Below, piece by piece: positions 45,053 through 53,649 of a stretch of DNA of 64,000 nt. Origin of the DNA: an uncultured Dokdonia sp. (lineage in GTDB: Bacteria; Bacteroidota; Bacteroidia; Flavobacteriales; Flavobacteriaceae); the NCBI RefSeq assembly GCF_947492535.1, contig NZ_CANLNH010000001.1, forward strand, positions 372,001 through 436,000, read 5' to 3'. A program made the position numbers and the translations under genes. The notes under the pieces are model-generated. The model was not told the origin of the DNA. It saw only the letters and a list, made by a program, of their open reading frames with translations, and did not search any database. The first letter of the stretch is position 1. Each line of letters starts with the position of its first letter.

Positions 45053-48000
45053 ATGAGAACAGGTACGCAACCCGAAATAAGAGCATCTCAATTAGGTGCT
45101 GCTCAACAAAACAAAAAAGCAAAAAATGCTGTTGCTCTCCAAGGAAAGAAACAGCAAAAAGCAAATAAAGGAGTTCCTCCGTCGTTAGACGAAGCCCTCT
45201 TTGGAGCACCTCAAAAAATAAACACAACAGGTCTTAAGGATACAGACTTTAATGCAAAACAAGTAGGGCAGTTGGCAGCAGATCCTACAGTGGGAATACC
45301 CGATATTCTAGATGCGCAATTTTTAGATATCGCAAGTATTCCTACAGCAAAAGTATCAGTGCCAGAAGTTCCAAAAGAACCTGTTGCTAAAGAGACACCT
45401 GCTGTAAAAAATGAAGGTGAAACAATAACAATTGTCCAAAATACAGAAGCAAAAGCAGCAGCGCCAGCAACTACAAAAGATCCAGTAATAAAAGCAGCGC
45501 CAGCTATAAAAAATGCAGGAGAAGTGCCAGTAATTACAGAAAAAACAGAAGGAAAACCAATCCCAGAAGCTGGCACAAAAGCAGGTGTTCCTGTAACGAT
45601 AGCAAAAACTCCAGAAGAAAACGAAAACTTCCAGGCTTTAAAAATGGAAGTAAGTGAGACTGCCAAAGGACAACAACAACATGAGTCGTCTGGCAAAGCA
45701 AGTGCAAAAGCACAAGCTGCAGCACCTTCACCAAGTAATGAGCGTGAGAGTATAGCACAAGCCAGACAAGTAGATGTCATGGCAGCGCAAGATGCAGAAG
45801 AATTTAGCGCAGCTGCTTTTAAAGTGCAATTACAAAGTCGTATTGCAGAAATGCAATTACCCGAAGATGAAGAGGCGGCAGATAAGTTTGATGAAAATAA
45901 TAATATTGCAGAAGTAAATAAAAATGCGATGGGAGATGTGAGTGGTGCCTCACAAAAATCTTCAAGCGCGATTGCAAGCGCCACTTCTGCAAAACCAAAT
46001 ACGGCTGCTACACCTAAGCGAAATGTGGCCAAAATGCCAACCCCTAGATTTGGTAAAAAACCAAATGTAGCAGGTGCTGGAAAAGCCATGCCACCTACAC
46101 GTACTGCTGCTGAGGTAGAGCAACCATTACAAGAGCAAAATAGTACCGTAGATAACGAGATGGCAACACATGGTGTAACCGATACTATGCTCGCCAACTC
46201 AAACGAAGCTTCTTTTACAGGAGCATTGGCAGAGAAGAATGCAGCCAAAGCGCAAAGTGACGCAGCTACACAACAATTCAGAACTCAAGAAGAGCAAGAG
46301 CAACAAAACGTGCAGCAAAACGCACAACAGCAAACCAATGCACAAATTGGAGGCATGAATGCAGCACGTGTTGCTGGGTTGAATAAAGTAGCAGGAAATC
46401 AAAAACAAACCGCATCCAAAGATTCAGCAGAACGTAAACGTATCGCCGATGCAATTAATGGAAAATATGAAGCAGCAAAATCTAAAGTAGATACTATTTT
46501 AGACCAACTGGATACAGATGTTGCCAAAGAGTTTGTAAAAGGATCAAATGCTGCCAAAAAAGCCTTTGAAGATCATATAGACAAAGAAATGACGGCCTAT
46601 AAAGAAGAACGTTATGGAGGTGCTTGGTATAGCTGGAAAAACATTCGTCGTGTAGGCGATTACTTAGGAGGACTTCCAGAAGAAGTCAATGAATTCTTTG
46701 TGACAGGACGTGAAGTATATATCAACACCATGGATGGGTATATCGAAACCATTGCCAATATGGTAGCAAATAGACTCAATAAAGCAAAACAAGAAATAGC
46801 CAATGGTAAAAAAGATGTACAAGCGTATGTAAGTTCTTTAGATCCTAATCTACGTAAACTTGGTAAAGAAGCCGCTTCTGCTATAGAAGATAAGTTTGAT
46901 AGCCTAGAACAAACCGTAAATGATAAGAAAGATACGCTTATAGAAGCATTAGCAGAACAATATGCAGCCAATATCGAAGCGGTAGATGCTCGTATTGAAG
47001 AACTCAAAGCTGCCAATGAAGGATTGGTAAGTAAAGCCCTAGGAGCTTTAAAAGGAGTCTTCGATTTTATTATCAAAGTAAAAAACACCTTAACCAATTT
47101 ACTAGCAAAAATAGTAGAAGTAGTCGTGGCCATTATCGCAGATCCAATAGGATTCTTATCCAATATGATGGCAGGCGTAGGGCAAGGAATTTCCAACTTC
47201 TCTTCTAATATTGTAAAGCATTTACAAAGCGGTTTGATAAGTTGGCTTACAGGAGCCATGAGTGGTTTGAGTATTACCATGCCAGAAGATGTATTCTCTT
47301 TGAAAGGAATCTTCTCGCTGTCTTCACAGATCATGGGCTTTACCTGGCAAGCCGTGCGTAGAGTAGGAACCAGAGTGATTGGAGAACCGGTGATGAAAGC
47401 CTTAGAAACAGGCTTCGAACTCGTTAATATCCTACGTACAGAAGGACTCGCAGGATTGTGGGAATACATAAAAGAACAATTCCAAGATCTAAAAGCAACC
47501 GTCATAGATGCGGTGATGGACCTGATCCAGACACAAGTGGTACAAGCAGGTATCAAGTGGTTATTAGGATTACTTTCTCCAGTTGGGGCTTTTGTAAAAG
47601 CCGTGATGGCCATTATAGATGTGGTGAAATTCTTTATAGAACGTGCTGCACAAATCGCTGAGTTAGTGAGTGCCTTTATGGATTCTGTCTCAGCTATTGC
47701 TTCTGGAAAAGTAGGCGCGGTTGCAGCCTCTATAGAAAAAGCGCTAGGAAAAGCAGTACCCGTAGTAATAGGACTCCTAGCCTCTATTTTAGGTATAGGT
47801 GGCTTAGCGCGAAAAGTGATCAAGCTCTTTAAGAAAATCCAAAAACGTGTAGAAAAAGCATTGGTAAAACTTTGGAAGAAGATTAAGAAGATGGCGAAAA
47901 AGTTCTTGAAGAAGTTTAAAACTAAAAAAGGTGATGCAAAAAAGATCAAAAAAGAAAATGAAAAAGGTGAGATAGAGCAAATAACCTCAGAAGATAGAGC

Positions 48001-48898
48001 AGAGCATAAAAAAATTGCAAAAGCAATAAAAGTAAAACTAGAAACAACTCCTAAGAAGAAAGATCTTTCTTTTGAAGAACTATATGCAATTAAAAAGAAA
48101 GAAGCTACTACTTTAGAAGATGAGTATCAACCTAAACTTAAAAAAGGAATTAATTTAGATGTTAAGTTTAATCCAGTCATTTCTGATCAAAAAGATACTG
48201 ATGTTGATATGCAAATTAAAATTGCACCTAATGACACGGTTGTTAATGCTACTTCTGAACTGAATTCTGAAAGCGAAAATAGTTTAGAGAGAATAAAATT
48301 AAAGGTAATTAAATTCAATTTGCCAGTTAAGAGGGAAACGCACCCTGAATTCAAAAGACAAATAAAGATTCAAGAAGAAGAGCTTAATAAAACTCTTGTG
48401 AGTAGATGGTTGAAAAATAGAGATTTGTTTATAAAAAGAGCTATTGAAACTGGTGAAGGAAGGGATCCTGAAGGAGATAAAGAAATAACAGAACTAAGAA
48501 AAATAATTAAAAGAGATTTAGCAGATTACTTTATTAGAGAAAATGGATCTAAACTAAGAAGTCAAGGAAAAACAAGAGATGAGATTGATATTTTAGCGAA
48601 AGAACATGCTGGAAATCTTTTAAATAAAAATAAAGTAATATTACATAACCCTGATCAGATAGCAGGAGGTGATCCTTTAGTAATTGAAAAGTTTAAGAAA
48701 TTAAATAAAATTCATAATAAAGAGACGTTAGAAAACCACAAGATGGTTGGTGATAGATCTGCTAATAGCTCAATAGGTTCTCAATGGGGTAAGAAAAACA
48801 GAATAGAAGATTTACATTCACATGTTAAAAAAGAATATGACAAATTAAATGAAGATCAAAAAAAACATATTAAATTGAACGTTCAACTCAAATATTAA
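45053..48898 (+). CDS. eCIS cargo protein with C-terminal Ntox15-type nuclease domain
   Basis: 1281 residues. Residues 1-460 are Ala/Lys/Gln/Glu-rich, low-complexity and probably disordered. 460-700 are helical. About 700-930 hold repeated hydrophobic/amphipathic helices (VVIGLLASILGIGGLARKVI), ending in a very basic stretch (KLWKKIKKMAKKFLKKFKTK). From ~970 the composition changes. The tip carries HNPDQIAGGDP (His1198, Asp1201), then GDRSANSSIGSQWGKK (from 1233): the HxxD plus NSSIGSQW pattern of Ntox15, the DNase domain of Tde effectors. No DUF4157 HExxH is seen. A Tdi-like immunity gene follows 12 bp later. Likely loaded into the particle and injected. Confidence 0.8.
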   Translation: MRTGTQPEIRASQLGAAQQNKKAKNAVALQGKKQQKANKGVPPSLDEALFGAPQKINTTGLKDTDFNAKQVGQLAADPTVGIPDILDAQFLDIASIPTAKVSVPEVPKEPVAKETPAVKNEGETITIVQNTEAKAAAPATTKDPVIKAAPAIKNAGEVPVITEKTEGKPIPEAGTKAGVPVTIAKTPEENENFQALKMEVSETAKGQQQHESSGKASAKAQAAAPSPSNERESIAQARQVDVMAAQDAEEFSAAAFKVQLQSRIAEMQLPEDEEAADKFDENNNIAEVNKNAMGDVSGASQKSSSAIASATSAKPNTAATPKRNVAKMPTPRFGKKPNVAGAGKAMPPTRTAAEVEQPLQEQNSTVDNEMATHGVTDTMLANSNEASFTGALAEKNAAKAQSDAATQQFRTQEEQEQQNVQQNAQQQTNAQIGGMNAARVAGLNKVAGNQKQTASKDSAERKRIADAINGKYEAAKSKVDTILDQLDTDVAKEFVKGSNAAKKAFEDHIDKEMTAYKEERYGGAWYSWKNIRRVGDYLGGLPEEVNEFFVTGREVYINTMDGYIETIANMVANRLNKAKQEIANGKKDVQAYVSSLDPNLRKLGKEAASAIEDKFDSLEQTVNDKKDTLIEALAEQYAANIEAVDARIEELKAANEGLVSKALGALKGVFDFIIKVKNTLTNLLAKIVEVVVAIIADPIGFLSNMMAGVGQGISNFSSNIVKHLQSGLISWLTGAMSGLSITMPEDVFSLKGIFSLSSQIMGFTWQAVRRVGTRVIGEPVMKALETGFELVNILRTEGLAGLWEYIKEQFQDLKATVIDAVMDLIQTQVVQAGIKWLLGLLSPVGAFVKAVMAIIDVVKFFIERAAQIAELVSAFMDSVSAIASGKVGAVAASIEKALGKAVPVVIGLLASILGIGGLARKVIKLFKKIQKRVEKALVKLWKKIKKMAKKFLKKFKTKKGDAKKIKKENEKGEIEQITSEDRAEHKKIAKAIKVKLETTPKKKDLSFEELYAIKKKEATTLEDEYQPKLKKGINLDVKFNPVISDQKDTDVDMQIKIAPNDTVVNATSELNSESENSLERIKLKVIKFNLPVKRETHPEFKRQIKIQEEELNKTLVSRWLKNRDLFIKRAIETGEGRDPEGDKEITELRKIIKRDLADYFIRENGSKLRSQGKTRDEIDILAKEHAGNLLNKNKVILHNPDQIAGGDPLVIEKFKKLNKIHNKETLENHKMVGDRSANSSIGSQWGKKNRIEDLHSHVKKEYDKLNEDQKKHIKLNVQLKY

Positions 48899-48910
48899 AA
48901 AGAAATTATA

Positions 48911-49504
48911 ATGAAAGATATATATAAAGAGTTCATTTCTTTTATGGGTGACTCAATCAAATTCTCTAATGTCTCAGAAAAAGAAATAAAAAAATATCAA
49001 AAAGTTTTTATGGGGCCTAAAGATGAGGTTAATATTATAACTGAAATATGGAAAAATTATGGTTATTGTTCTTATAGAAATGGTTTATTTTCAATAATCA
49101 ACCCAGAGGAATATAATGATTACGTAAAAAAGTTTCCTAGTATATCAAATGATGCAATTGCATTTGCAAAATCTGCTTCAGGATGTTTTTTTTTGTGGGA
49201 TAAATTTAATTTCGGTTGGGCAATATCCCATTTAAATATACACACTGGTAAAACTAATATTTTAGGTTCTAATTTTGATATGCTTTTTGAGTGGAACCTT
49301 ACAAGTGAAAATTTTTGGAGAGAAGATTGTTATGGGAATATAGAATTAGAAATAGTTAAAAAGAAAATTTCTTTAGAATTTGATGAATGTCTAACTTTTA
49401 TGCCAGCATTAGCATTGGGAGGAGAAGAAAAAGTTTCTAATATGCAAAAAGTAAAAGTGAAAGAAAATTTAGAACTTTTAGCTCAATTTTATCAAAAAAA
49501 ATAA
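48911..49504 (+). CDS. Tdi-like immunity protein (GAD-like/DUF1851)
   Basis: 197 residues. The first half resembles the GAD-like domain (EIWKNYGYCSYRNGLFSIIN, PEEYNDYV). The second resembles DUF1851 (AFAKSASGCFFLWDKFNFGW, CLTFMPALALGGEE). This pair is the make-up of Tdi immunity proteins, which neutralise Tde Ntox15 DNases. Its position 12 bp after the Ntox15-bearing cargo gene fits. Cytoplasmic, no signal peptide. Strongly AT-rich. Confidence 0.8.
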   Translation: MKDIYKEFISFMGDSIKFSNVSEKEIKKYQKVFMGPKDEVNIITEIWKNYGYCSYRNGLFSIINPEEYNDYVKKFPSISNDAIAFAKSASGCFFLWDKFNFGWAISHLNIHTGKTNILGSNFDMLFEWNLTSENFWREDCYGNIELEIVKKKISLEFDECLTFMPALALGGEEKVSNMQKVKVKENLELLAQFYQKK

Positions 49505-49521
49505 TTTGACACTAAATCATA

Positions 49522-50166
49522 ATGAAGCATAGGTTTAATAAATATTTAGAATATTATTTAATCGAAGTTGAGAATGAAGAAAAAATTGAAAGCCTTAATT
49601 TTGAAATCCCCAATAATTTAGAATCAAAATTACCTCAATTAACTGCTTTGGATAAAGTACATTTCGGGATTGAAGATTTTTATGAAAATGCTTGCAATGG
49701 TTATGATATAGAATGGAGGAGGGATAGTGAATCGGAAGTTGGAGGTAGAATGAGACTTAATGACACGGAGTTTATGTTTAATGCACCTTACGAGCCAGAT
49801 GAGTATATAGTGTCATTAAATCCTGAACTAGCTGATTTTAGAGATTTTGACCTATGTACAGATGAATCTCAAGTTGGTTTTCTTATTAATAAAGAAGACA
49901 ATACAATTTCTAAATACTTATATTATCATATATCCGGTGATCCTGATTTGCATTTGTTAGATTTAAATTTTAGTGGATATACTCAAATGGCGGTTGAAGC
50001 TAGAGTTTTTTATGGTTGGCAACGGATATTACTTCACTATGATGGTTGGGAATATGGAAAAGAAGAAACAAAATTATTTAAAGAAGAAATGCCTAAATTA
50101 TTCTCAGATTGGACATGGGAAGGTTTTATTGAGAAGTATGAGAGTTTAAGACTTTCAAAGAAATAA
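49522..50166 (+). CDS. Probable additional immunity-type protein
   Basis: 214 residues, acidic, soluble. I do not recognise a family with confidence. Parts such as WRRDSESEVGGRMRLNDTEF and the GWQRILLHYDGWEYG segment recall immunity-type folds. It is 17 bp after the Tdi-like gene on the same strand and ends at the first 123-bp repeat, so it belongs to the first cassette. It could protect against a second toxin once carried here. Confidence 0.6.
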   Translation: MKHRFNKYLEYYLIEVENEEKIESLNFEIPNNLESKLPQLTALDKVHFGIEDFYENACNGYDIEWRRDSESEVGGRMRLNDTEFMFNAPYEPDEYIVSLNPELADFRDFDLCTDESQVGFLINKEDNTISKYLYYHISGDPDLHLLDLNFSGYTQMAVEARVFYGWQRILLHYDGWEYGKEETKLFKEEMPKLFSDWTWEGFIEKYESLRLSKK

Positions 50167-50189
50167 ATTTACATAAATAGAGATATATG

Positions 50190-50312
50190 CCCCACAGTAA
50201 CTTGTGGGGTTTTTCTTTTCGCGAAAGCGTGAGATAAAATATTATAGCTGAGATATACTTTGTAAATTGAAGAGACACTATTTCCTGCTAAATCACCACC
50301 AGTTACAAACTG
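50190..50312 (+). repeat. Cassette repeat copy 1 (terminator + palindrome + conserved tail)
   Basis: It begins with the hairpin CCCCACA-GTAACT-TGTGGGG and TTTTT, then the TTTCGCGAAA palindrome, then ~85 bp ending ATCACCACCAGTTACAAACTG. It is near-identical to 51081-51204. Confidence 0.9.
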
Positions 50313-50328
50313 GCAAATTCATAGTGAT

Positions 50329-50511
50329 ATGACTGATGATGAAAGGAAAGAGGCGCTAAAAAGATTGCAAAAACTAAAACAACATCCTAGAAGAGTTGAG
50401 GAGGTTTTCTACTTTGCTGTTGTAAAAGATGAATTAAAAAGAACTTTAGGAAAAGTGAGAGCTAAAACTGCTCATGGAGATATTTGGCTAGATAAATTAT
50501 TTAAAAAATAA
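50329..50511 (+). CDS. Orphan toxin-tip-like short ORF
   Basis: 60 residues from ATG 50329, but the frame is open back to 50266 through the repeat (FPAKSPPVTNWQIHSD then MTDDERKEA). It is basic and helical, with HPRRVEEVFYFAVVKDELK and AHGDIWLDKLFKK. No full domain is present and no family is recognised. It ends 5 bp before the next gene. Best read as the 3' remnant of a displaced toxin C-terminus preceding its immunity gene, but the evidence is positional. Confidence 0.5.
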   Translation: MTDDERKEALKRLQKLKQHPRRVEEVFYFAVVKDELKRTLGKVRAKTAHGDIWLDKLFKK

Positions 50512-50516
50512 ACTTA

Positions 50517-51056
50517 ATGAAGAATATCAAGGATTTTTTAGATTTTTTGTTTGAAAGAGAACAAGAAGCACTTAATGCAGATAATTATAAAGAAGATTTT
50601 CAAAAATATAATAGTATAGTTGAAGAGATACAAACCCACCTTTATAATATTTCTGCAGGATTCAATTTACCAATATTAAAAAAACCAAAACCAGATTTCT
50701 TTTACTTAAAAACAAAGAATAAAGTTTTTCCAGCAAGACGTTACTTGTTTAAAATAAGTCAGTATGATAATAAAAAGTATAATACTATTTGGGCTTGCTA
50801 TACCTCTGAATCAGATCCTACATCTGATAAAGTAAAAATGCTTACTACATGTTTTCTAATTGCAGAAATAAATAATGAATTAAAAATAATAGTAAAAAAC
50901 AGACGTAATTTAGATAATGACAAGTGGGAATTTTTTGGAGGAGATGATGATAAAACATTACGATTACATGCTCTAGGACAACCTAAGGAAATTATACGTT
51001 ATATGGAACCATTAGAAGATGAAGGAGGGTTAAAGTTATATAAAAAAGATATGTAA
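50517..51056 (+). CDS. Probable immunity protein of the second cassette
   Basis: 179 residues, soluble, AT-rich; no family recognised. Helical N-terminus (IKDFLDFLFEREQEALNADN) then a beta-rich region (YLKTKNKVFPARRYLFKISQ, WEFFGGDDDKTLRL). The size and helix-then-sheet layout are compatible with an NTF2-like immunity protein, unproven. It is followed 24 bp later by repeat copy 2. Confidence 0.6.
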   Translation: MKNIKDFLDFLFEREQEALNADNYKEDFQKYNSIVEEIQTHLYNISAGFNLPILKKPKPDFFYLKTKNKVFPARRYLFKISQYDNKKYNTIWACYTSESDPTSDKVKMLTTCFLIAEINNELKIIVKNRRNLDNDKWEFFGGDDDKTLRLHALGQPKEIIRYMEPLEDEGGLKLYKKDM

Positions 51057-51080
51057 TTTATTAGACTATTAAATTCAAAA

Positions 51081-51204
51081 CCTCACAGTAACTTGTGGGG
51101 TTTTTCTTTTCGCGAAAGCGTGAGAGAAAATGTTATAGCTGAGATATACTTTGTAAATTGAAGAGGTACTATTTCTTACTCAAATCACCACCAGTTACAA
51201 ACTG
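51081..51204 (+). repeat. Cassette repeat copy 2
   Basis: CCTCACAGTAACTTGTGGGG-TTTTT, palindrome at 51108-51117, then the conserved tail to ATCACCACCAGTTACAAACTG. Aligned with copy 1 it shows only scattered substitutions and one 1-bp indel. Confidence 0.9.
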
Positions 51205-51263
51205 ACGGTCAATGTCATTAAGTTAATGATGTATCTATTTGATTTTTAGTTATTTACATTTAT

Positions 51264-51749
51264 TTGTTTGATGTTTATTTTGTGTATTATATTGATAATC
51301 AAATATTTATTGTCTTGAAAAAAACTGCTGTTTTTATTTTTGAAAAACTGAAAATAGAATTATTTAGTGAAAGTTTAAAAAATGAATTTCGTGCATCTGA
51401 AAATAATTTTATAAGAATTAGGAAACAACAATTTTCCCATACCTTGTTATTTATGTTAAACATGCTACGTAAAAGCCTATCTCTAGAGATTGAAAACTTT
51501 GTAAGTTTTCTGAAACTCAAAACACATCAGAGATTTACAAAAAGTGCTTTTGTTCAAGCTAGGATGAAAATTAAATCAGACGTTTTTAAATATCTTTCTC
51601 AAACTTTAATAAAAGAGTTTGGGGGTTATGATGATTTAGATGATCTAGAATTCCTCTTAGAAGAGAATGTTAAAATGAATACAACTAATCTGGAGAATTT
51701 GAATGTCTTGCTATCTTCTAAACAGAAAAAATTAATTACATTCAATTAA
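51264..51749 (+). pseudogene. IS4-family transposase N-terminal fragment
   Basis: 161 codons. Residues ~20-122 (RIRKQQFSHTLLFMLNMLRK, SLSLEIENFVSFLKL, FTKSAFVQARMKIKSDVF, YLSQTLIKEF) are the N-terminal region of Bacteroidetes IS4-type transposases. The catalytic DDE domain is missing: after GGYDD the sequence becomes unrelated and stops. Full-length transposases are ~400 residues. This is a remnant inserted or captured in the third cassette. Confidence 0.75.
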
Positions 51750-51759
51750 AATAATAATA

Positions 51760-52455
51760 ATGCAGTATCCATTAACTAATAGTTTTAAGAGAATTAAAGA
51801 GGAAATTGATTCCCCTAATATAACCAACAAGATAATAAATTGTCATTTCCTAAACTATGAAGAGGAAAAGCGCGTTAAATCTAGAATTAAAAGATATGAA
51901 AGAGTAGGTTATTTAAATGTAATAGAAAGGTATATTGATGTCATAAATATTGATAACTTTTACTTTTATGCAGAATTAAAACTAAATGAATATTTTTCTA
52001 AATTAGAGTTCAGTATTGAAAACTTGTACTCAGGATTAAGATTACTGGAGAATGATTATGATTCTAAGTTATGGTATGATGGGCAATCAGAAGAAGAGAT
52101 TGCTTTATGGAAAACATTTAGGGTTTTTGATACTCGCCCAGAGATAGGTGATGGTAAGATGGCTGTTTTTAGTATAAAGGAAGGGGAAGCACCTCCTAAT
52201 GAACCTGAAATTTACTTTATAGACAGAGAAACTGCTTATAAAACTAACTTGACATTTGTTCAATATTACGAGGCAATATTGGATATGTTAGGTATGGCAA
52301 ATTGGCAATATTTATACACAAATGTTTCTTTTAATGATCCTGTTAAGGAATATTTGTATGATAATATTAAAGAATCTCTAAATGCATTACAAAAAGCATT
52401 GCCTGATAAGAATTATCAAAAATATTTTGATTTATTGGAGGCTCGTAATAGCTAA
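51760..52455 (+). CDS. Probable immunity protein of the third cassette
   Basis: 231 residues, soluble, mostly helical at the N-terminus (KRIKEEIDSPNITNKIINCH). A strand-rich middle contains GQSEEEIALWKTFRVFDTRP and MAVFSIKEGEAPPNEPEIYF. No family is recognised. It is followed 22 bp later by the third copy of the terminator-palindrome, as are the other cassettes. The toxin it would counter is not present, except possibly the unrelated tail of the transposase fragment. Confidence 0.6.
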   Translation: MQYPLTNSFKRIKEEIDSPNITNKIINCHFLNYEEEKRVKSRIKRYERVGYLNVIERYIDVINIDNFYFYAELKLNEYFSKLEFSIENLYSGLRLLENDYDSKLWYDGQSEEEIALWKTFRVFDTRPEIGDGKMAVFSIKEGEAPPNEPEIYFIDRETAYKTNLTFVQYYEAILDMLGMANWQYLYTNVSFNDPVKEYLYDNIKESLNALQKALPDKNYQKYFDLLEARNS

Positions 52456-52477
52456 GATTAACTTAAATTTAAATAAA

Positions 52478-52520
52478 CCTCACAATGATTTGTGGGGTTT
52501 TTCTTTTCGCGAAAGCGTGA
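52478..52520 (+). repeat. Cassette repeat copy 3 (terminator and palindrome only)
   Basis: CCTCACAATGATTTGTGGGG-TTTTT then the palindrome core at 52505-52514 and GCGTGA. It lacks the conserved tail of copies 1 and 2, so it marks the array end. Confidence 0.85.
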
Positions 52521-53031
52521 AAAAAGAAACTGTATATTAAACCAATCATATTGAGATAAATCCTCTCTTTTCTCATGATGTATTATACAATATATATTTA
52601 GCTCTGCTCGGGATAAACTTCTGTGTCACGATGTCCTTTAAAGTGTACAAAAATCTTAAGAAATCTTCTTTAAGGTACATGCTATAATCCTTACAATTCT
52701 TAAGTTTCTAAAGTGTAATAAAGATATATTTATTTGTAAAATGTGTTATTCTGATAAAAATATTACAAAATATAAGTGATTGGTTATTAGTTGTTTAATG
52801 TGTTTTTGTTGCTTACTTACTGAAGCTACGGATTAGACACTATCAAATGTTTTGAGAAACTATGTTCTCTGTGTATGTTTGTACTGTGATTAACAAATAA
52901 CACAAGAAGTACTTCACTTATTAGCAATCACATTTGTCTTACCATTCTAGAAAATCAAGACAAGAAAAGCTAGTTGCACTGGCTACATAATAAATGCTTT
53001 TAGACAAAAATAAATCAATAAAAAGGAGACC
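52521..53031. other. Leader region of the structural operon
   Basis: About 510 bp without a gene. It contains a weak inverted repeat TCTTAAGAAA...TTCTTTAAGG near 52651-52675 and the 17-mer TACTGAAGCTACGGATT (52818-52834), which nearly recurs at 43269. It should hold the promoter of the structural operon. A strong Shine-Dalgarno GGAG at 53025-53028 precedes ATG 53032, unusual in Bacteroidetes. Confidence 0.5.
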
Positions 53032-53649
53032 ATGATCTACGATGTATTAAGGATAATTAAAAATGAAATAGGAAATTATCTGGATGATGAAAACCTAGTA
53101 GTATTAGAGAATATAGCCAAAGCAGAAGATGCGAGTAATACGTCATTAAATGATAAAGTAATTGTTACTTTATTAAGTACAGAAGAAGAGTCTACACTCA
53201 AAAATACACCAAGACACGAAATAAAAAACGGCACTAAAGTTTATAAAAGTGGCGCAGCATATCTCAATGTGTATATGATGGTAGCAGCCAATAGAAGTAC
53301 GTATGAAAAATCATTGCAATCTATTTCTAAAGTAGTAGAATTTTTTCAAGACAAATCCATTTTTACAAATAACAATACAGATACGTCCATTTTCACAGGA
53401 GATGAAGCAGACCCTCAAATTGAGGAATTCAAGTTTATGGTAGATCTCAAGTCACTTCGTATTGAAGAGTTGAGTTATGCTTGGACCGTATTAGGAGGAA
53501 GAACTATGCCTTCTGCTTTATATAAAGTGAGTATTGTAAAAGTACAGAGACAGAAAGTAAAAGGAAAAGGACCTGCTATTACTACAATACAAAAAACCGC
53601 ACTCAATCTAACAGAAAATTTAACGGAAAACTTTACAGAAAATGAGTAG
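53032..53649 (+). CDS. DUF4255 tail-terminator protein (Afp16/Pvc16-like)
   Basis: 205 residues. The start MIYDVLRIIKNEIGNYL, then KVIVTLLSTEEESTLKN and YLNVYMMVAANRSTYEKSL, is typical of DUF4255, the family that caps the tube/sheath end in Afp and PVC particles. The C-terminus has a short repeat (LTENLTENFTENE). It opens the structural operon, whereas in the Afp operon the equivalent is last. Overlaps the next gene by 8 bp. Confidence 0.9.
   Translation: MIYDVLRIIKNEIGNYLDDENLVVLENIAKAEDASNTSLNDKVIVTLLSTEEESTLKNTPRHEIKNGTKVYKSGAAYLNVYMMVAANRSTYEKSLQSISKVVEFFQDKSIFTNNNTDTSIFTGDEADPQIEEFKFMVDLKSLRIEELSYAWTVLGGRTMPSALYKVSIVKVQRQKVKGKGPAITTIQKTALNLTENLTENFTENE

Noticed and set aside
46660-47949. 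Long minus-strand open frame (429 codons) opposite the cargo gene, and a 345-codon one at 45211-46248
   Set aside because: Both mirror the plus-strand coding gene. Their Ser/Ala/Thr-rich translations have no domains and no start context; they result from few stop codons in the antisense of Ala/Lys-rich sequence.
50190-52520. The three cassette repeats as a CRISPR array
   Set aside because: The repeats are ~123 bp, spaced by ~770-1270 bp of coding genes, with no short regular spacers and no cas genes.
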